A stretch of 64,000 bases of DNA from Streptomyces sp. Q6 (GTDB lineage: Bacteria > Actinomycetota > Actinomycetes > Streptomycetales > Streptomycetaceae): the NCBI RefSeq assembly GCF_036967205.1, contig NZ_CP146022.1, forward strand, positions 7,626,001 to 7,690,000, given 5' to 3'. A program made the translations under genes and the position numbers. Positions within the stretch are counted from its first letter, which is position 1, and the number at the start of each line of letters is the position of its first letter. Shown one piece after another: positions 26,966 to 37,364 of this stretch. The notes under the pieces are model-generated. The model did no database searches. It was not told the origin of the DNA and worked only from the letters and a program-made list of their open reading frames with translations.

Positions 26966-27790
26966 TCAGCTACCGCTCGCCGTCAGCTGCGTGGCGCGTG
27001 CGCCGTCCCTCGGCGCGGGGTCCGCGAGCGCGTCGAGGAACAGGGTCGCCGCCAGCAGGCCCGCGCTGTCCGCCGGAGTGATCCCGTAGCGCCGCACGGT
27101 GTCCTCCAGGACCCCGAAACGCCGCGTGCCCTCCTCGGTGGAGCGACCGCCCGCCTCCAGGACGGCCGCGGCGTCCCGGCGGAGCATGCGCACCGCGAGC
27201 GGCCCCCGGTCGTCGGCCACCGCCGGGTCCTGGCGGCGGGCCATCAGCGCGAGCAGCGCGTCGAGGCGGGCCGCGTTCTCGTCGAGGCCGCAGGCGCGTG
27301 CCTCGTACAGCGCGGGCAGCGCGAAACCCGTCACCAGGGACAGCGCGGCGGCATCGGCCCGCGGGTGCGCGACGCGCTCCGCCCGCGCGCACACCTCGCG
27401 CACCGAGCCGTCGCCGCCGGCCCGCGCGGCCACCAGCGGCAGCAGCACGCGCAGCGCCTGGACCAGCCCGAGGCGGCCGTCGTCGTCCATGATCAGGGCC
27501 TCGGCCTCGTCCCGTACGGCCGCCACGTCCGCGCTCGTGGTGCCGTCGGACGACGCGACCGTGCGGAACGCCTCGTACAACGGCGCGGCGGACGCCGCCA
27601 GCGCCGTGCCCCGCCCGTCGTCGGACGCGCAGTCGGCGAGGCCCGGCTTCCGCGTCAGCAGCGCCTGCGCGGCCACGGCGGCGACCGCCCGCTCGGCGAG
27701 ATCACGGGACAGCGCGTCCCGGCTCCGCGGCAGCCGGGGCAACGGCCGGTCGAGCGATGCGGTGTCACGGGCTGCGGGGGCGGTGCTCAT
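26966..27790 (-). CDS. Degenerate CitG/MdcB-like protein (triphosphoribosyl-dephospho-CoA synthase homologue)
   Basis: A 274-aa protein that aligns by eye with CitG over its length. The N-terminal helix ends in TRKPGLAD (CitG: KPGLVD). The middle has GFALPALYEARACGLDENAARLDALLALM and an AAAVLEAGG stretch, and the C-terminus reads GITPADSAGLLAATLFLDAL (CitG: NLSPGGSADLLALTWFL). The active motifs are lost: the GAHxDM segment is absent, the THKG segment reads DDGRLGLVQ, and GDTNVxxRGG reads QDPAVADDRGP. It is probably not a prosthetic-group synthase. It is convergent with the amidohydrolase, and no citrate lyase or malonate decarboxylase ACP gene is nearby. Confidence 0.6.
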   Translation of the reverse strand: MSTAPAARDTASLDRPLPRLPRSRDALSRDLAERAVAAVAAQALLTRKPGLADCASDDGRGTALAASAAPLYEAFRTVASSDGTTSADVAAVRDEAEALIMDDDGRLGLVQALRVLLPLVAARAGGDGSVREVCARAERVAHPRADAAALSLVTGFALPALYEARACGLDENAARLDALLALMARRQDPAVADDRGPLAVRMLRRDAAAVLEAGGRSTEEGTRRFGVLEDTVRRYGITPADSAGLLAATLFLDALADPAPRDGARATQLTASGS

Positions 27791-28106
27791 GGTGCCTCCA
27801 AGAAGGCGCGACGGTCTGAGGTCCCGCCGCCGTCCGGGCGGACGGGCGGGTGGCCGGCGGATCTCGGACGTGACGACGCCTGCCGAGGGCGTGATGCCCG
27901 TGGAGCGCGGCCGGAGACGGGACGAAGGTCCCGGGAACGCCGTGGCACACGTCCCGCGGCCCCCGGGTCCAAGGGCCCGCGAGCGCGGGCCGCCGCTGTC
28001 GGGATCACGTCATGGCAGCCACCCGCCACCGCGAACGTCCCCACAGCGCCCCGGAGTTGGTCACGCTGCTGGTTCACCCCACCTCTCCCTCCCCAGGAGT
28101 CGCTCT
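27791..28106. other. Divergent intergenic region before the subtilase gene
   Basis: 316 bp with no supported gene, presumably holding the promoters of the CitG-like gene (leftward) and the subtilase (rightward). A ribosome site CCAGGAG lies just before the subtilase GTG. I see no clear operator. Confidence 0.4.
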
Positions 28107-31100
28107 GTGCGTCGCTCTGTGAGACCCAGCAGATCTCGGCACCCCTGGCAGCGGACCGCCGCCGGACTCGCGGCCGCCGCCCTGCTCGCCGTCGCCACCC
28201 CCGCGGCCCGCGCCGCCACCTCCGACGACACGGCGCCCGCGCCCAGCGCGCCGGGCGGCCGGTCCGTCACCGTCACCCTCGTCACCGGCGACGTCGTCGA
28301 CGCCCGCGTGGCCGCCGACGGCCGGGTCCTGTCCGCCGCCCCGCGCCCCGCCGACGGCACCGACCACCCCGCCGCCGTCTGGCAGGACGGCACCCGCACC
28401 TACGTCTTCCCGCAGGGCGTCGAGCGACTGGTGGACGCGGGCCTGGTCGACGCGGCCCTCTTCGACATCGGCCGGCTCGTCGCCGACGGGTACGACGACG
28501 CGCACACCGACACCGTGCCCCTCGTCGTCGCCTACGCGGGCGGCCGCGCGCCGCGCTCGGCGACCCCGGCACCAAGGTCACCGCGACCCTCGACTCGATC
28601 GGCGGCTCAGGGCTCGCCGTCACCAAGAAGTCCGCCGCCGACGCCTGGCGCGACCTCGCGCCGAAGGCCGGGAGCGCCCGCTCCGGCGGCGCCGTCACCA
28701 GGATCTGGCTCGACGCCAAGGTCCACGGCACCGCCGCCGGCGACCTCGGCGCCCCCACCGTCCCCTCACCGGCGCCACCGCCGCCCATCGCGCCGGACTC
28801 GACGGCTCCGGCGTCAAGGTCGCCGTCCTCGACACCGGCGTCGACGCCGACCACCCCGACCTGGCCGGCCGCATCGCCGAGACGAAGGTCTTCGTCACCG
28901 GGCAGGACAGCGAGGACCGCACCGGCCACGGCACCCACACCGCGTCCACCGTCGCCGGTACGGGCGCCGCCTCCGACGGCCGCTACGCCGGCATGGCACC
29001 CAAGGCCGACCTGCTCATCGGCAAGGTCCTCGGCGACGACGGCTCCGGCACCCTCAGCGGCATCGTCGACGGCATGGAGTGGGCCGTCGACCGCGGCGCG
29101 CGGGTCGTCTCCATGTCGCTCGGCGCCGACGGCGCCACGAGCTGCTCAGGACCCGACGTCGAGGCCGTGCAACGCCTCAGCGACAGAGCCCTGTTCGTCG
29201 TCGCGGCGGGCAACGCCTCGCTGCACGGCACCGTCTCCACCCCGGGCTGCGCGCCGAGCGCCCTCACGGTCGGCGCCCTCGACCGCGACAACGCCACGGC
29301 GCCCTTCTCCAGCCGCGGCCCCTCCGTCGACGGGATCTCGGCCAAGCCGGACCTCGCGTCCCAGGGCGTCGGCGTCGTCGCCGCACGGGCCGGCGGGCGT
29401 GGCGACCAGGCGTACCGGTCGATGTCCGGCACCTCGATGGCCACCCCGCACGTCGCGGGCGGCGCCGCGCTCCTCCTCCAGCAGCACCCGGGCCTCGCCC
29501 CGGCCCGGCTGAAGGCGCTCCTCACCTCGTCGGCCGCCGCCACCGACACCCCCGTGCTCGAACAGGGCGCGGGCCCGATGGACGTGGCCCGAGCGATCGA
29601 CGAGCCGGTGACGGCCGAACCCGCGCCGCTCCTCGGCGACTTCGCGTACCCGCAGGCCGGACACGCCTCCGTCGACAAGCCGGTCACCCTCACCAACACC
29701 TCGGGCAAGGACGTCACCCTCGACCTCGCCGTACGGGACGTGCGCGGCGACGACGGCTCCCGGCTCGACGGGTTCGCCGCCCCGGCCCACGACTCCGTCA
29801 CCGTCCCCGCGGGCGGCACCGCCGACGCCGTCCTGCGTATCGACCCGTCGGCCCACCTCGACGCGGGCGACTACGGCACCGTCACCGGGCGACTCGTCGC
29901 CACCGACGGCGACGGAACCCGCGTCGTCGTCCCGTTCGGCGTCCACATGGAGGTCCCGTCCGCCGACCTCACCGTCAAGGGCCTGGACCGGCACGGCGAC
30001 CCCGCCGCGACCCCGTCGGCGTTCCAGCTCTTCGACGACCACCGCGACACGGCCCGCCGCTACGTGCTCGGCTACCCGGACGCCGGCGCCACCACGATCC
30101 GGGTCCCGGTCGGCACCTACGCGCTCAGCGGTCTGATCATGACGCGTGACGCGGCCGGGAACGTGGGCAGCGTCGCCTCCGTCTCCCAGCTGTACGACCC
30201 CGAGGTGACCGTCTCCGGCGACACCACGGTCACCCTCGACGCGCGCGACGCGCGGCGGATCTCCTGGGACACCGACCGGCCCAGCCGGCCGAACGGCTTC
30301 GCGCTCGGTCTCGCCGTCGGCCTCGACGACAGCAAGCGCCTCAAGGCCGGCTACCTCACCTCCGTACCGTCGTACGTGAAGGCGCTGTACGCCCAGCCGG
30401 TCAGCGGCGCCGACGATCTGACCTTCCTCGCCTCCGCCCGGCAGAGCGCACCGCTCGCCGCGCTGACCACCTCCGGCGGCCGTACCCTGGACTCGCTGCC
30501 GGTGCAGAAGGCCACCGAGTTCGACGGTCAGGGGTCGGCCGAGGTCGTGCCCGTCGGCAAGGGCACCGACGCCGCCTTCGCGGCCCACGACCTCAAGGGG
30601 AAGATCGCCCTGGTCGACGCGGGTGTGGGCGGCGGCAACGCCTTCACGTGGAACACCGCCGCCGCGAAGGCCGGCGCCGCCGGAGTCCTCGCCGCGGTCC
30701 CCGACAGCCAGGGCCGCTTCCAGGTCACCGGGCCCGAAGGCGTCCCCCAGGCCACCATCACCTGGGCCGACTCCCTGGCCATCAAGGCGGAGGCGGAGCG
30801 GGGGACGGCGACCGTGTCCTGGTCCGGCACCGCGACCGCCCGCAGCCCGTACCTGTACAACCTCGCGTACACCGCGCACGGCGAGATCCGCCCCGGTGAA
30901 CAGCGCGTCCACGACCACGAGTTGGCCGTGACCGACGCGCGCTACCACGTGCAGGGCGCGGCCGACGCGACGTACTGGTCGGACGTCCAGGTCGGCCTCC
31001 CCGGCCTGGCCGCGGTCTGGGCGGGCGGCACCACGCTGCCGCTCCACGCACCGCAGCGCCGCACGGAGTTCTTCACCGCCACGCCCGACGGCGACGACGG

Positions 31101-31872
31101 CCCCGCCTGGACGACGCTGCTGCGCCGGGAGCTCGGCCCGTACGGCAGCACCGCGTACGACGGACCGCACACCGTTCCGGCGGGCCGCCGCACGGCCCTC
31201 TGGTACAAGTCCCCGTACGGGCCGGTCCGCAACACCTACGACCGTGCGCTGATGACCCGCGACAGCAACCGCCTCAGCTTCGCCCTGGCCCCGTTCGGCG
31301 ACGCGGGCGGCCACGACTCGACGCTCGCCGCCACCGACTACGGAACCCGGCAGCTCCTCGTCGACGGCGAACCGCGCAGCATGACCTCGGGCATGTTCAC
31401 GCTGCCGCAGGAGGACGCGGAGGTCACCTTCCGCCAGACCTGGCGCAGGCCCGCGTCGGCCGTCGACCGTACGGGCCTCGCCCACGCCACCGCCTGGACG
31501 TTCCACTCCTCGGCCGCCGACCAGGGCGCCCAACGGCTCCTGGTCCCGACCGTCGATGTGCCCTCCGACCTGCGCAACGCACGCCCCGCGGGCGAGGCGA
31601 CCAGCATCCGCGTCAGCGCCACGAGCGACGCCGCGGACGGCCCGGTCGTGCCGGCCGACGTGCGGGTGGAGTACGCGTACGGCGACCAGACGACGGTCGA
31701 CGCGGTCACGGACTGGCACACCGCCCGTGTCGTCCGGGCCGACGGCACGTGGACGGCGAAGCTGCCCGCGGACGCCCCGTCCGGCACGTTCGTCCACCTG
31801 CGCCTCGTCGTCGCCGACGGTCACGGCGCGAGCGTGGCGCAGACCCTGGTCCGCGCGTACGAAGTGCGGTGA
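28107..31872 (+). pseudogene. Secreted S8 (subtilisin-family) serine peptidase, frame broken twice
   Basis: From a GTG at 28107 (AGGAG upstream) the protein has a signal peptide (RTAAGLAAAALLAVATPAARA), then a propeptide-like region. The frame shifts by -1 near 28545-28557 and again near 28761-28765. Restoring one base at each place gives about 1255 aa with the full catalytic triad: Asp in VAVLDTGVD, His in DRTGHGTHTA, Ser in GTSMATPHVAGG. A PA-like insert (GKIALVDAGVGGGNAF) and beta-rich repeats follow. Both breaks lie in G/C-rich runs and the rest is intact, so assembly error is the better explanation. If real, secretion and protease would be uncoupled. A strong terminator follows the stop. 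Confidence 0.85.
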
Positions 31873-31879
31873 CACGCCG

Positions 31880-31917
31880 GTGGCCCGGTCCGGTGCTGTT
31901 CGGCCGGACCGGGCCAC
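31880..31917. terminator. Bidirectional terminator, 14-bp perfect stem
   Basis: 31880-31893 is the reverse complement of 31904-31917, with a 10-base loop. It sits between the convergent stops of the subtilase (31872) and the MHS transporter (31933). Confidence 0.8.
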
Positions 31918-31932
31918 GAGGGCGAGACGACG

Positions 31933-33285
31933 TCAGACCCGGGCGGGGACCCCTTGCGGCAGCCCTGCCGACGGCTCGGCGGCGACGCGTCGCAGGTGGT
32001 AGACGCGCAGCCGCAGCGTGCACCAGATGCCGATCACGGAGACGGCCATCAGCGCGAGGGCCGGCGGCCAGTAGGCGCCGCCCGCGAGCGAGGAGAGCCA
32101 GACCGCGGTGACCGGGGCGAACCCCGCGAAGATCAGGTTGCAGACCTGGTAGGAGAGCGAGATGCCGGTGTAGCGGACGTGCGGGGCGAAGCCGTCGGCG
32201 AGGATCGCGGCGATCGGCCCGTACAGCGCCGACATCACGAACCGCATGGCCAGCATCGTCAGGTAGATCAGCACGACGTTGCCGCCGCCCAGGACCATGA
32301 ACTGCGGGAGCGAGAGGAACACGACGCCCGCGAGCCCTCCGACGACGACTTTGTGCGCGCCCACGCGGTCGCCGAGCAGCGCGAGGAACGGGGTGACGAC
32401 GAGTTCCAGGAAGGCGGCCAGGGAGAGCCCGTTGAGCAGCATCGACTCGGACAGGTGCAGTTCGTCGGTGCCGTACGACAGGAGGTAGCTGGTCACGACG
32501 TAGTAGCCGCCGGTGGCCGTGGCCAGCGCGAAGACGCCGACGAGAACCGTCTTCCAGTCCTTGTGCAGGACCTCCGCCACGGGCAGCCGGCCGGGCGATC
32601 CGCCCTTCTCGGCCTCCGCGTGGATGTCCTCCATCACCGGGGAGTCCTCCAGCTTGGTGCGCACCACCAGGCCGATGACGACGAGGACCGCCGAGGCGAG
32701 GAACGGCACGCGCCACCCCCAGCTGTTGAACGCCTCGTCACCGAAGAGGTTCATGAGGCTGAACATGCCGGTGGACAACAGGGCTCCGACGGACGAGCCG
32801 AGCTGGGCGAAGGAGCCGAAGAAGGTCGTCCGGTTCTTGGGCGCGTTCTCCACGGCGATCAGGACGGCGCCGCCCCACTCGCCGCCGATGGCGATGCCCT
32901 GGATGAGGCGCAGCGTGATCAGCAGGATCGGGGAGAGGACGCCGACCTGGTCGTACGTGGGCAGGAGACCGATCGCGAACGAGGCGATGCCCATCATCAG
33001 CAGCGTGATGACGAGGGTCTTCTTACGGCCGACACGGTCGCCGATGTGGCCGAAGACGATGCCGCCGAGCGGGCGCAGCAGGAAGCCGACCGCGAAGGTG
33101 GCGAAGGAGGAGATCGTCTTCAGCGCCGTCGGCATGTCGGCCGGGAAGAACACGTCGTTGAACACGATCGCCGCGGCGGTGGCGAAGGCGTAGAAGTCGT
33201 ACCACTCGATGGACGTGCCGGCCAGGGCGGCCAGGGCTGTCCGCAACGGGCTCCGGGCTGGGGGAGGGGTGGTGCGGTCCGGCAT
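31933..33285 (-). CDS. MFS transporter, metabolite:H+ symporter (MHS) family
   Basis: A 450-aa inner-membrane protein with 12 spans. GTSIEWYDFYAFATAAAIVF near the N-terminus, FLLRPLGGIVFGHIGDRVGRKKTL and RLIQGIAIGGEWGGAVL are signature motifs of the MHS group (ShiA, KgtP, ProP relatives), which import organic acids or zwitterions with protons. GGAGG precedes the ATG. It follows an amidohydrolase on the same strand by 62 bp and probably imports its substrate. Confidence 0.9.
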   Translation of the reverse strand: MPDRTTPPPARSPLRTALAALAGTSIEWYDFYAFATAAAIVFNDVFFPADMPTALKTISSFATFAVGFLLRPLGGIVFGHIGDRVGRKKTLVITLLMMGIASFAIGLLPTYDQVGVLSPILLITLRLIQGIAIGGEWGGAVLIAVENAPKNRTTFFGSFAQLGSSVGALLSTGMFSLMNLFGDEAFNSWGWRVPFLASAVLVVIGLVVRTKLEDSPVMEDIHAEAEKGGSPGRLPVAEVLHKDWKTVLVGVFALATATGGYYVVTSYLLSYGTDELHLSESMLLNGLSLAAFLELVVTPFLALLGDRVGAHKVVVGGLAGVVFLSLPQFMVLGGGNVVLIYLTMLAMRFVMSALYGPIAAILADGFAPHVRYTGISLSYQVCNLIFAGFAPVTAVWLSSLAGGAYWPPALALMAVSVIGIWCTLRLRVYHLRRVAAEPSAGLPQGVPARV

Positions 33286-33347
33286 GGGGACCTCCGGGAC
33301 GAAGGAGACGGGGACGAACGAGCGGGTGAGGCGGCGGGATCGCGCGG

Positions 33348-35003
33348 TCAGCGGCCCGCGGCGGCCCAGGCGCGGGCGCCACCGACCCACGTCTCGCGCA
33401 CGCGGACAGAGGTCAGCTCCTCCACGGGCACGGACAGCGGGTCGGCGTCCAGAACCGTGAAGTCGGCGAGCATGCCGGGCGCGAGGGCGCCGACCGCGTG
33501 CTCGCGGTGCAGGGCGCTCGCCGCCGCCGCGGTGTGGGCGTGCAGCCCCGCCGCCACCGGGAGGCGCAGCGACGTGCCGCCGAGGACGGTGCCGAGCACG
33601 GTGCGCCGGGTCGCCGCGGCGGCCACGGCCTCCAGCGGCGCGGGCGGGGCGACCGGCGCGTCCGAGGAGAACACGACCGGGACACCGGCGTCGGCGCAGT
33701 GGCCCGCCGGGTTGTAGCGGTGGCCCATCTCGCCGATGGCGGTCAACGTGCCGTCCCCGGTGCGCAGATGGTGCTGCGGCTGCATGACGGGGACGACACC
33801 CAGGGCGCCCATGCGGCCGATCTGCTCGTCGGTGGGCAGGCCCGAGTGCTCGACGCGGTGGCGCATGTCGGCGCGGGGCCGGTCCGCCTGAGCCGCCTCG
33901 ATCGCGTCGAGCACCATGCCGATGGCGTACGGGGACTGCGCGTGCGTCGCCGTCTGGAGCCCGGCCGCGTGGGCGCGGCGCACGATCTCCGCGTACTCCT
34001 CGACCGAGTGGTACAGCTGACCGTGGTGGCAGCAGTCCGCGGCGTATCCCTCGGGGAAGTACGCGGTCCAGCCGCCGAGCGTGCCGTCGGCGTAGAACTT
34101 CACGCCCTGGATGCGGAACAGGTCGTCGCCGAAGCCGCGGACGGCGCCGAGTTCGAGCGCGGTGTCGAGCAGCGCCGAGGTCAGGTAGGCCGAGACGCGC
34201 ATCCGCAGCGAGCCGTCGGCGTGGGCCCGCAGATAGGTCTCCATCTCGCGGCGCGACACCTGCGCGTCGCCGATCGTGGTGACGCCCGCGGCGAGGAACA
34301 CCTCCTGCGCGCGCAGCAGATGGTCGGCCATGATCTCGTCCGGCTCGGAGAGGTGGAAGTTCGGGCCGTGGTTGCCGATCTTCACGCCGGCCGGCCCGGT
34401 GAGCAGGTCGCACGCGGCGTCCCACAGCTGTCCGTCGGGCTCCCCGTTCTCGAAGTGGCCGATGGAGCCGCCCTCGGGCGACGGGGTGCCCGCGGTGATG
34501 CGGCAGGTGCGCAGGGTGTGGGAGTTGACGACGCCGCCGTGCCCGGAGGCGTTCATCACGTAGACCTCGCGGTCGTCGGCGACGCGGTCCAGGTCGTGGC
34601 AGTCGGGGTGGCGGCCCTCGGCCAGGCGCCGGTGCTCGTAGCCGAAGCCGCGGACCGGGACACCGGCCGGCAGGTCGCGGGCGGCCTCGCGCAACACCTT
34701 GACCAGGGTGTCGATGTCCGGCACCCGCTCGGGCCGCAGGTCGACCCAGGCGAGGGCCTGCCCGTACATCACGGGGTGGCAGTGGGCGTCGACGAAGCCG
34801 GGGTGGACCAGGCCGCCGTCCAGGGCGAGTTCTTTGTCGACCCGGCCGCCGAGCGCGGCGCGGGCGTCCTCGACGGTGCCGACGTGGACGATGCGGTCGC
34901 CGCGTACGGCGAGCGACTCGGCGCGGACCGGGGTGCCGGCGGCGGCGACCGCGGCACCGGTGACGAGCAGCGTGCGGTCGCGGGACTCAGAGGGGCGGGG
35001 CAT
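33348..35003 (-). CDS. YtcJ-like amidohydrolase (Amidohydro_3)
   Basis: A 551-aa metal hydrolase. The first motif HPGFVDAHCHPVMYG has the HxH ligands (about 74-76). VKFYADGTLGGWTAYF carries the Lys typical of the group, and TATHAQS, MRHRVEHSGLP and VVFSSDAPV complete the set. Such enzymes act on N-substituted amides, formamides or similar C-N bonds. It precedes the MHS transporter in a likely two-gene unit. The natural substrate is unknown. Confidence 0.9.
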   Translation of the reverse strand: MPRPSESRDRTLLVTGAAVAAAGTPVRAESLAVRGDRIVHVGTVEDARAALGGRVDKELALDGGLVHPGFVDAHCHPVMYGQALAWVDLRPERVPDIDTLVKVLREAARDLPAGVPVRGFGYEHRRLAEGRHPDCHDLDRVADDREVYVMNASGHGGVVNSHTLRTCRITAGTPSPEGGSIGHFENGEPDGQLWDAACDLLTGPAGVKIGNHGPNFHLSEPDEIMADHLLRAQEVFLAAGVTTIGDAQVSRREMETYLRAHADGSLRMRVSAYLTSALLDTALELGAVRGFGDDLFRIQGVKFYADGTLGGWTAYFPEGYAADCCHHGQLYHSVEEYAEIVRRAHAAGLQTATHAQSPYAIGMVLDAIEAAQADRPRADMRHRVEHSGLPTDEQIGRMGALGVVPVMQPQHHLRTGDGTLTAIGEMGHRYNPAGHCADAGVPVVFSSDAPVAPPAPLEAVAAAATRRTVLGTVLGGTSLRLPVAAGLHAHTAAAASALHREHAVGALAPGMLADFTVLDADPLSVPVEELTSVRVRETWVGGARAWAAAGR

Positions 35004-35073
35004 GGCAGGGCCTGCTTTCGACCAGGGAGGTTCAGGTGAGCGCCGACAGACGATCGGCTCGCCGAACCATAAA

Positions 35074-35107
35074 GAGACAAACGCCTGATTGGCTAGAGGG
35101 TTGTCTC
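35074..35107. promoter_or_regulatory. Inverted repeat in the promoter of the amidohydrolase/MHS unit
   Basis: GAGACAA and TTGTCTC are perfect 7-bp arms separated by 20 bp, in an AT-richer patch about 70 bp upstream of the amidohydrolase start. Arms lie 27 bp apart start to start, so a protein would contact them on roughly opposite helix faces or as an oligomer. The neighbouring two-module Lrp regulator is the obvious candidate. Confidence 0.45.
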
Positions 35108-35245
35108 AAGAATGTTTGTAAAGTCGAAAGGGCGCTTCGGTTACGGATCGACTGCCGTAGCTGCGGGTGTCGGTATCGATGTCGGTGTCGCTCGGTCGGC
35201 GCTGGTCCTCTCCCCGGTCGTGCTCGGTCCGTGCCCGGCCCGTCC

Positions 35246-36154
35246 TCAGTCCGTGCGCGGGCCCAGGTCGTAGCGCTCCTTGACGATTTCGAGGTGGAGC
35301 CAGCTCTCCACCTCGCGCACGCCGGGCGTCGCGCGCATCTCCTCCAGCGTCGTGCGCACCGTGCCGAACGACTCCGCCGTGATGGTGCCGACCAGCTCCG
35401 CGTGGCCCAGGCAGGTCGACAGGAACGTCACGCGGTCCATCGCGGCGATCCGCTCGGCCGCGGCCGCCGCCGTACCGGTCACCCGCAGGCTGAACCCGCA
35501 GAGATAGCCCATGCCCAGCACGTCGGGGCGGACCAGGGCGACCACCTTGGCCACCCCGCCGTCCAGGAGGCGCAGGGTGCGCGCCCGTGTCGCGCCCGGC
35601 GACAGGCCGACGCGCGCCGCCAGTTCCGCGAAGGCCAGGCGCCCGTCCTCCTCCAGTTCGCTCAGGATCCGCTCGTCGAGGGCGTCCAGATCGCCCTGCG
35701 TGCCGACGGTCGGCTCGTCCGTCAGCAGGTAGGGGTCCTTGACGTGCCGCGTCGCGACCAGGGTGTCCACGGTGCGCACGCCGGGCAGCGCCCGGATCTG
35801 CTCGATGGTCCGCTCGAGCGCGCCGGAGCCCGCCGTGCGCAGCTCGGTCATGATGCTCCGGCGCCCGCTGGTCAGGGTCACGAACGGCGCCTGCGGGAGT
35901 GTGGCGATCGCGCCGGCCACCGGTCCCGCCGCGCCGTCCGTGTCGATCGCCAGGTGCGCGGAGGCGGACAGGCCGCGCACGGACGGATGGACGATCGCCA
36001 CGACCCGTACGGCGCCCGACTCCTGCAAGCGCTGCACGCGCATCCGGGTGGCCGGACGGGACAGGCCCACGTGCTGGGCGAGCGTCTCGTAGGTCAGCCG
36101 TCCGTCGGTCTGCAATGCGCGCACGATGCCGAGGTCGGTCTCGTCCAGGTCCAC
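35246..36154 (-). CDS. Lrp/AsnC-family regulator with two complete modules
   Basis: A 302-aa protein made of two HTH-RAM units. Module 1 (about 1-145) begins LDETDLGIVRALQTDGRLTY with HTH VGLSRPATRMRVQRL. Module 2 (about 155-302) begins LDALDERILSELEEDGRLAF with HTH VGLSPGATRARTLRLL. Each is followed by an ACT-like RAM ligand domain (second: TFLSTCLGHAELVGTIT). It lies between the leftward amidohydrolase/MHS genes and the rightward dehydrogenase/aldolase operon and likely controls one or both. Confidence 0.92.
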   Translation of the reverse strand: MDLDETDLGIVRALQTDGRLTYETLAQHVGLSRPATRMRVQRLQESGAVRVVAIVHPSVRGLSASAHLAIDTDGAAGPVAGAIATLPQAPFVTLTSGRRSIMTELRTAGSGALERTIEQIRALPGVRTVDTLVATRHVKDPYLLTDEPTVGTQGDLDALDERILSELEEDGRLAFAELAARVGLSPGATRARTLRLLDGGVAKVVALVRPDVLGMGYLCGFSLRVTGTAAAAAERIAAMDRVTFLSTCLGHAELVGTITAESFGTVRTTLEEMRATPGVREVESWLHLEIVKERYDLGPRTD

Positions 36155-36374
36155 GTCTTGTCCCCATCCGTGTTCGGTGTTCGCCCTGCGGTGAGCGGGC
36201 CGGGCGCCCGCTCATTGTCGGTCAGCCGGTCAAGGCGCCCACGGGGTGGCCCATGTTCCGTCGATGACCGTCGCCAACGATCGTCTCATCCGGCCTGGAC
36301 AAGTTGTGCAGTCGAAACGTAAGTTCTGATCCTGAACAGCGATCGAATCATTCACCACCTTCCGGGAGGATGCT

Positions 36375-37364
36375 GTGGCGCGACCCCTTGTCGTGATCAC
36401 CGACACCGAGGAGCTTGACCCCGAGCCGGGTGTCCGTCTCCTGACCGAGGGCGGCTGCGACGTCCGCGTGGTGGGCAGCCGCGACCCCGAGGCCATCGCG
36501 GCCGCCGGGCGGGACGCCGTCGCCCTGATCGTGGGCTACGCCCGCGTCGACGCGGCGCTCCTCGACCGGATGCCCGCGGTCCGGATGATCGCCACCATGT
36601 CCGCGGGCCACGACATGATCGACACCGCCGAAGCCGCCCGGCGCGGCCTGTGGGTGACGAACCTGCCCCACGCCGCCACCGAGGACGTCGCCGTGCACGC
36701 CCTCGCACAGGTGCTGAGCCTGACCCGCCGCCTCCCGCAGGCCGACGCCGTCGTCCGGTCCGGCGGCTGGAACACCGAACTGCGCGAAGTGCCGCGCCGC
36801 CCCAGCGAGTTGACGCTCGGCCTGATCGGCATGGGCCGTATCGCCCGCGTCCTCGCCCGGATCGCCGCACCCCTCTTCGGCACCGTGGCCGCCTGCGACC
36901 CCTACGCCGCGGACTGGCCCGAAGGCGTCGAACGGCTCGACCTCGACACGCTCGTCGAGCGCGCCGACGTCCTCTCCCTGCACAGCCCTTCCACCCCGCG
37001 GACCCGGGGCATGGTGAATGCCGGGCTCCTCGCGCGGATGCGTCCCGGCAGCGTCCTGGTGAACGTCTCGCGCGGCGACCTCGTCGACCCCGACGCGCTC
37101 CTCGCCGCCCTCGACAGCGGGCACCTCGCCGGGGCCGCGCTCGACGTCTTCCCCGTCGAACCGCCCCGGGCCGACGACCCCTTGCGCAGCCATCCGCGCC
37201 TGCTGCTGTCGCCGCACAGCGCCTTCCTCTCCGACACCTCGCTGCGCGCCTACGCCACCGCGCCCGCCCACAACGTCCTCGCCTGGCTGACCACCGGGCG
37301 CCCGCACACCCCCGTCGTCGACCCCACGTCCCGTACGTCCCGTATGCAAGGAGCACCCGCGTGA
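36375..37364 (+). CDS. D-2-hydroxyacid dehydrogenase (NAD-dependent)
   Basis: A 329-aa enzyme. The NAD site is GLIGMGRIARVLARI (about 155-169). Catalytic Arg is in VNVSRGDLVD, Glu in LDVFPVEPP and His in LLSPHSAF, all present. The GTG start has GGGAGGA five bases upstream. It reduces or oxidises a 2-oxo/2-hydroxy acid in the cytoplasm. The GTGA overlap with the aldolase gene couples the two, suggesting that one enzyme's product is the other's substrate. Confidence 0.92.
   Translation: MARPLVVITDTEELDPEPGVRLLTEGGCDVRVVGSRDPEAIAAAGRDAVALIVGYARVDAALLDRMPAVRMIATMSAGHDMIDTAEAARRGLWVTNLPHAATEDVAVHALAQVLSLTRRLPQADAVVRSGGWNTELREVPRRPSELTLGLIGMGRIARVLARIAAPLFGTVAACDPYAADWPEGVERLDLDTLVERADVLSLHSPSTPRTRGMVNAGLLARMRPGSVLVNVSRGDLVDPDALLAALDSGHLAGAALDVFPVEPPRADDPLRSHPRLLLSPHSAFLSDTSLRAYATAPAHNVLAWLTTGRPHTPVVDPTSRTSRMQGAPA

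Noticed and set aside
29146-31917. A 923-aa minus-strand frame opposite the subtilase
   Set aside because: Shadow frame; the + strand carries the catalytic triad and codon bias.
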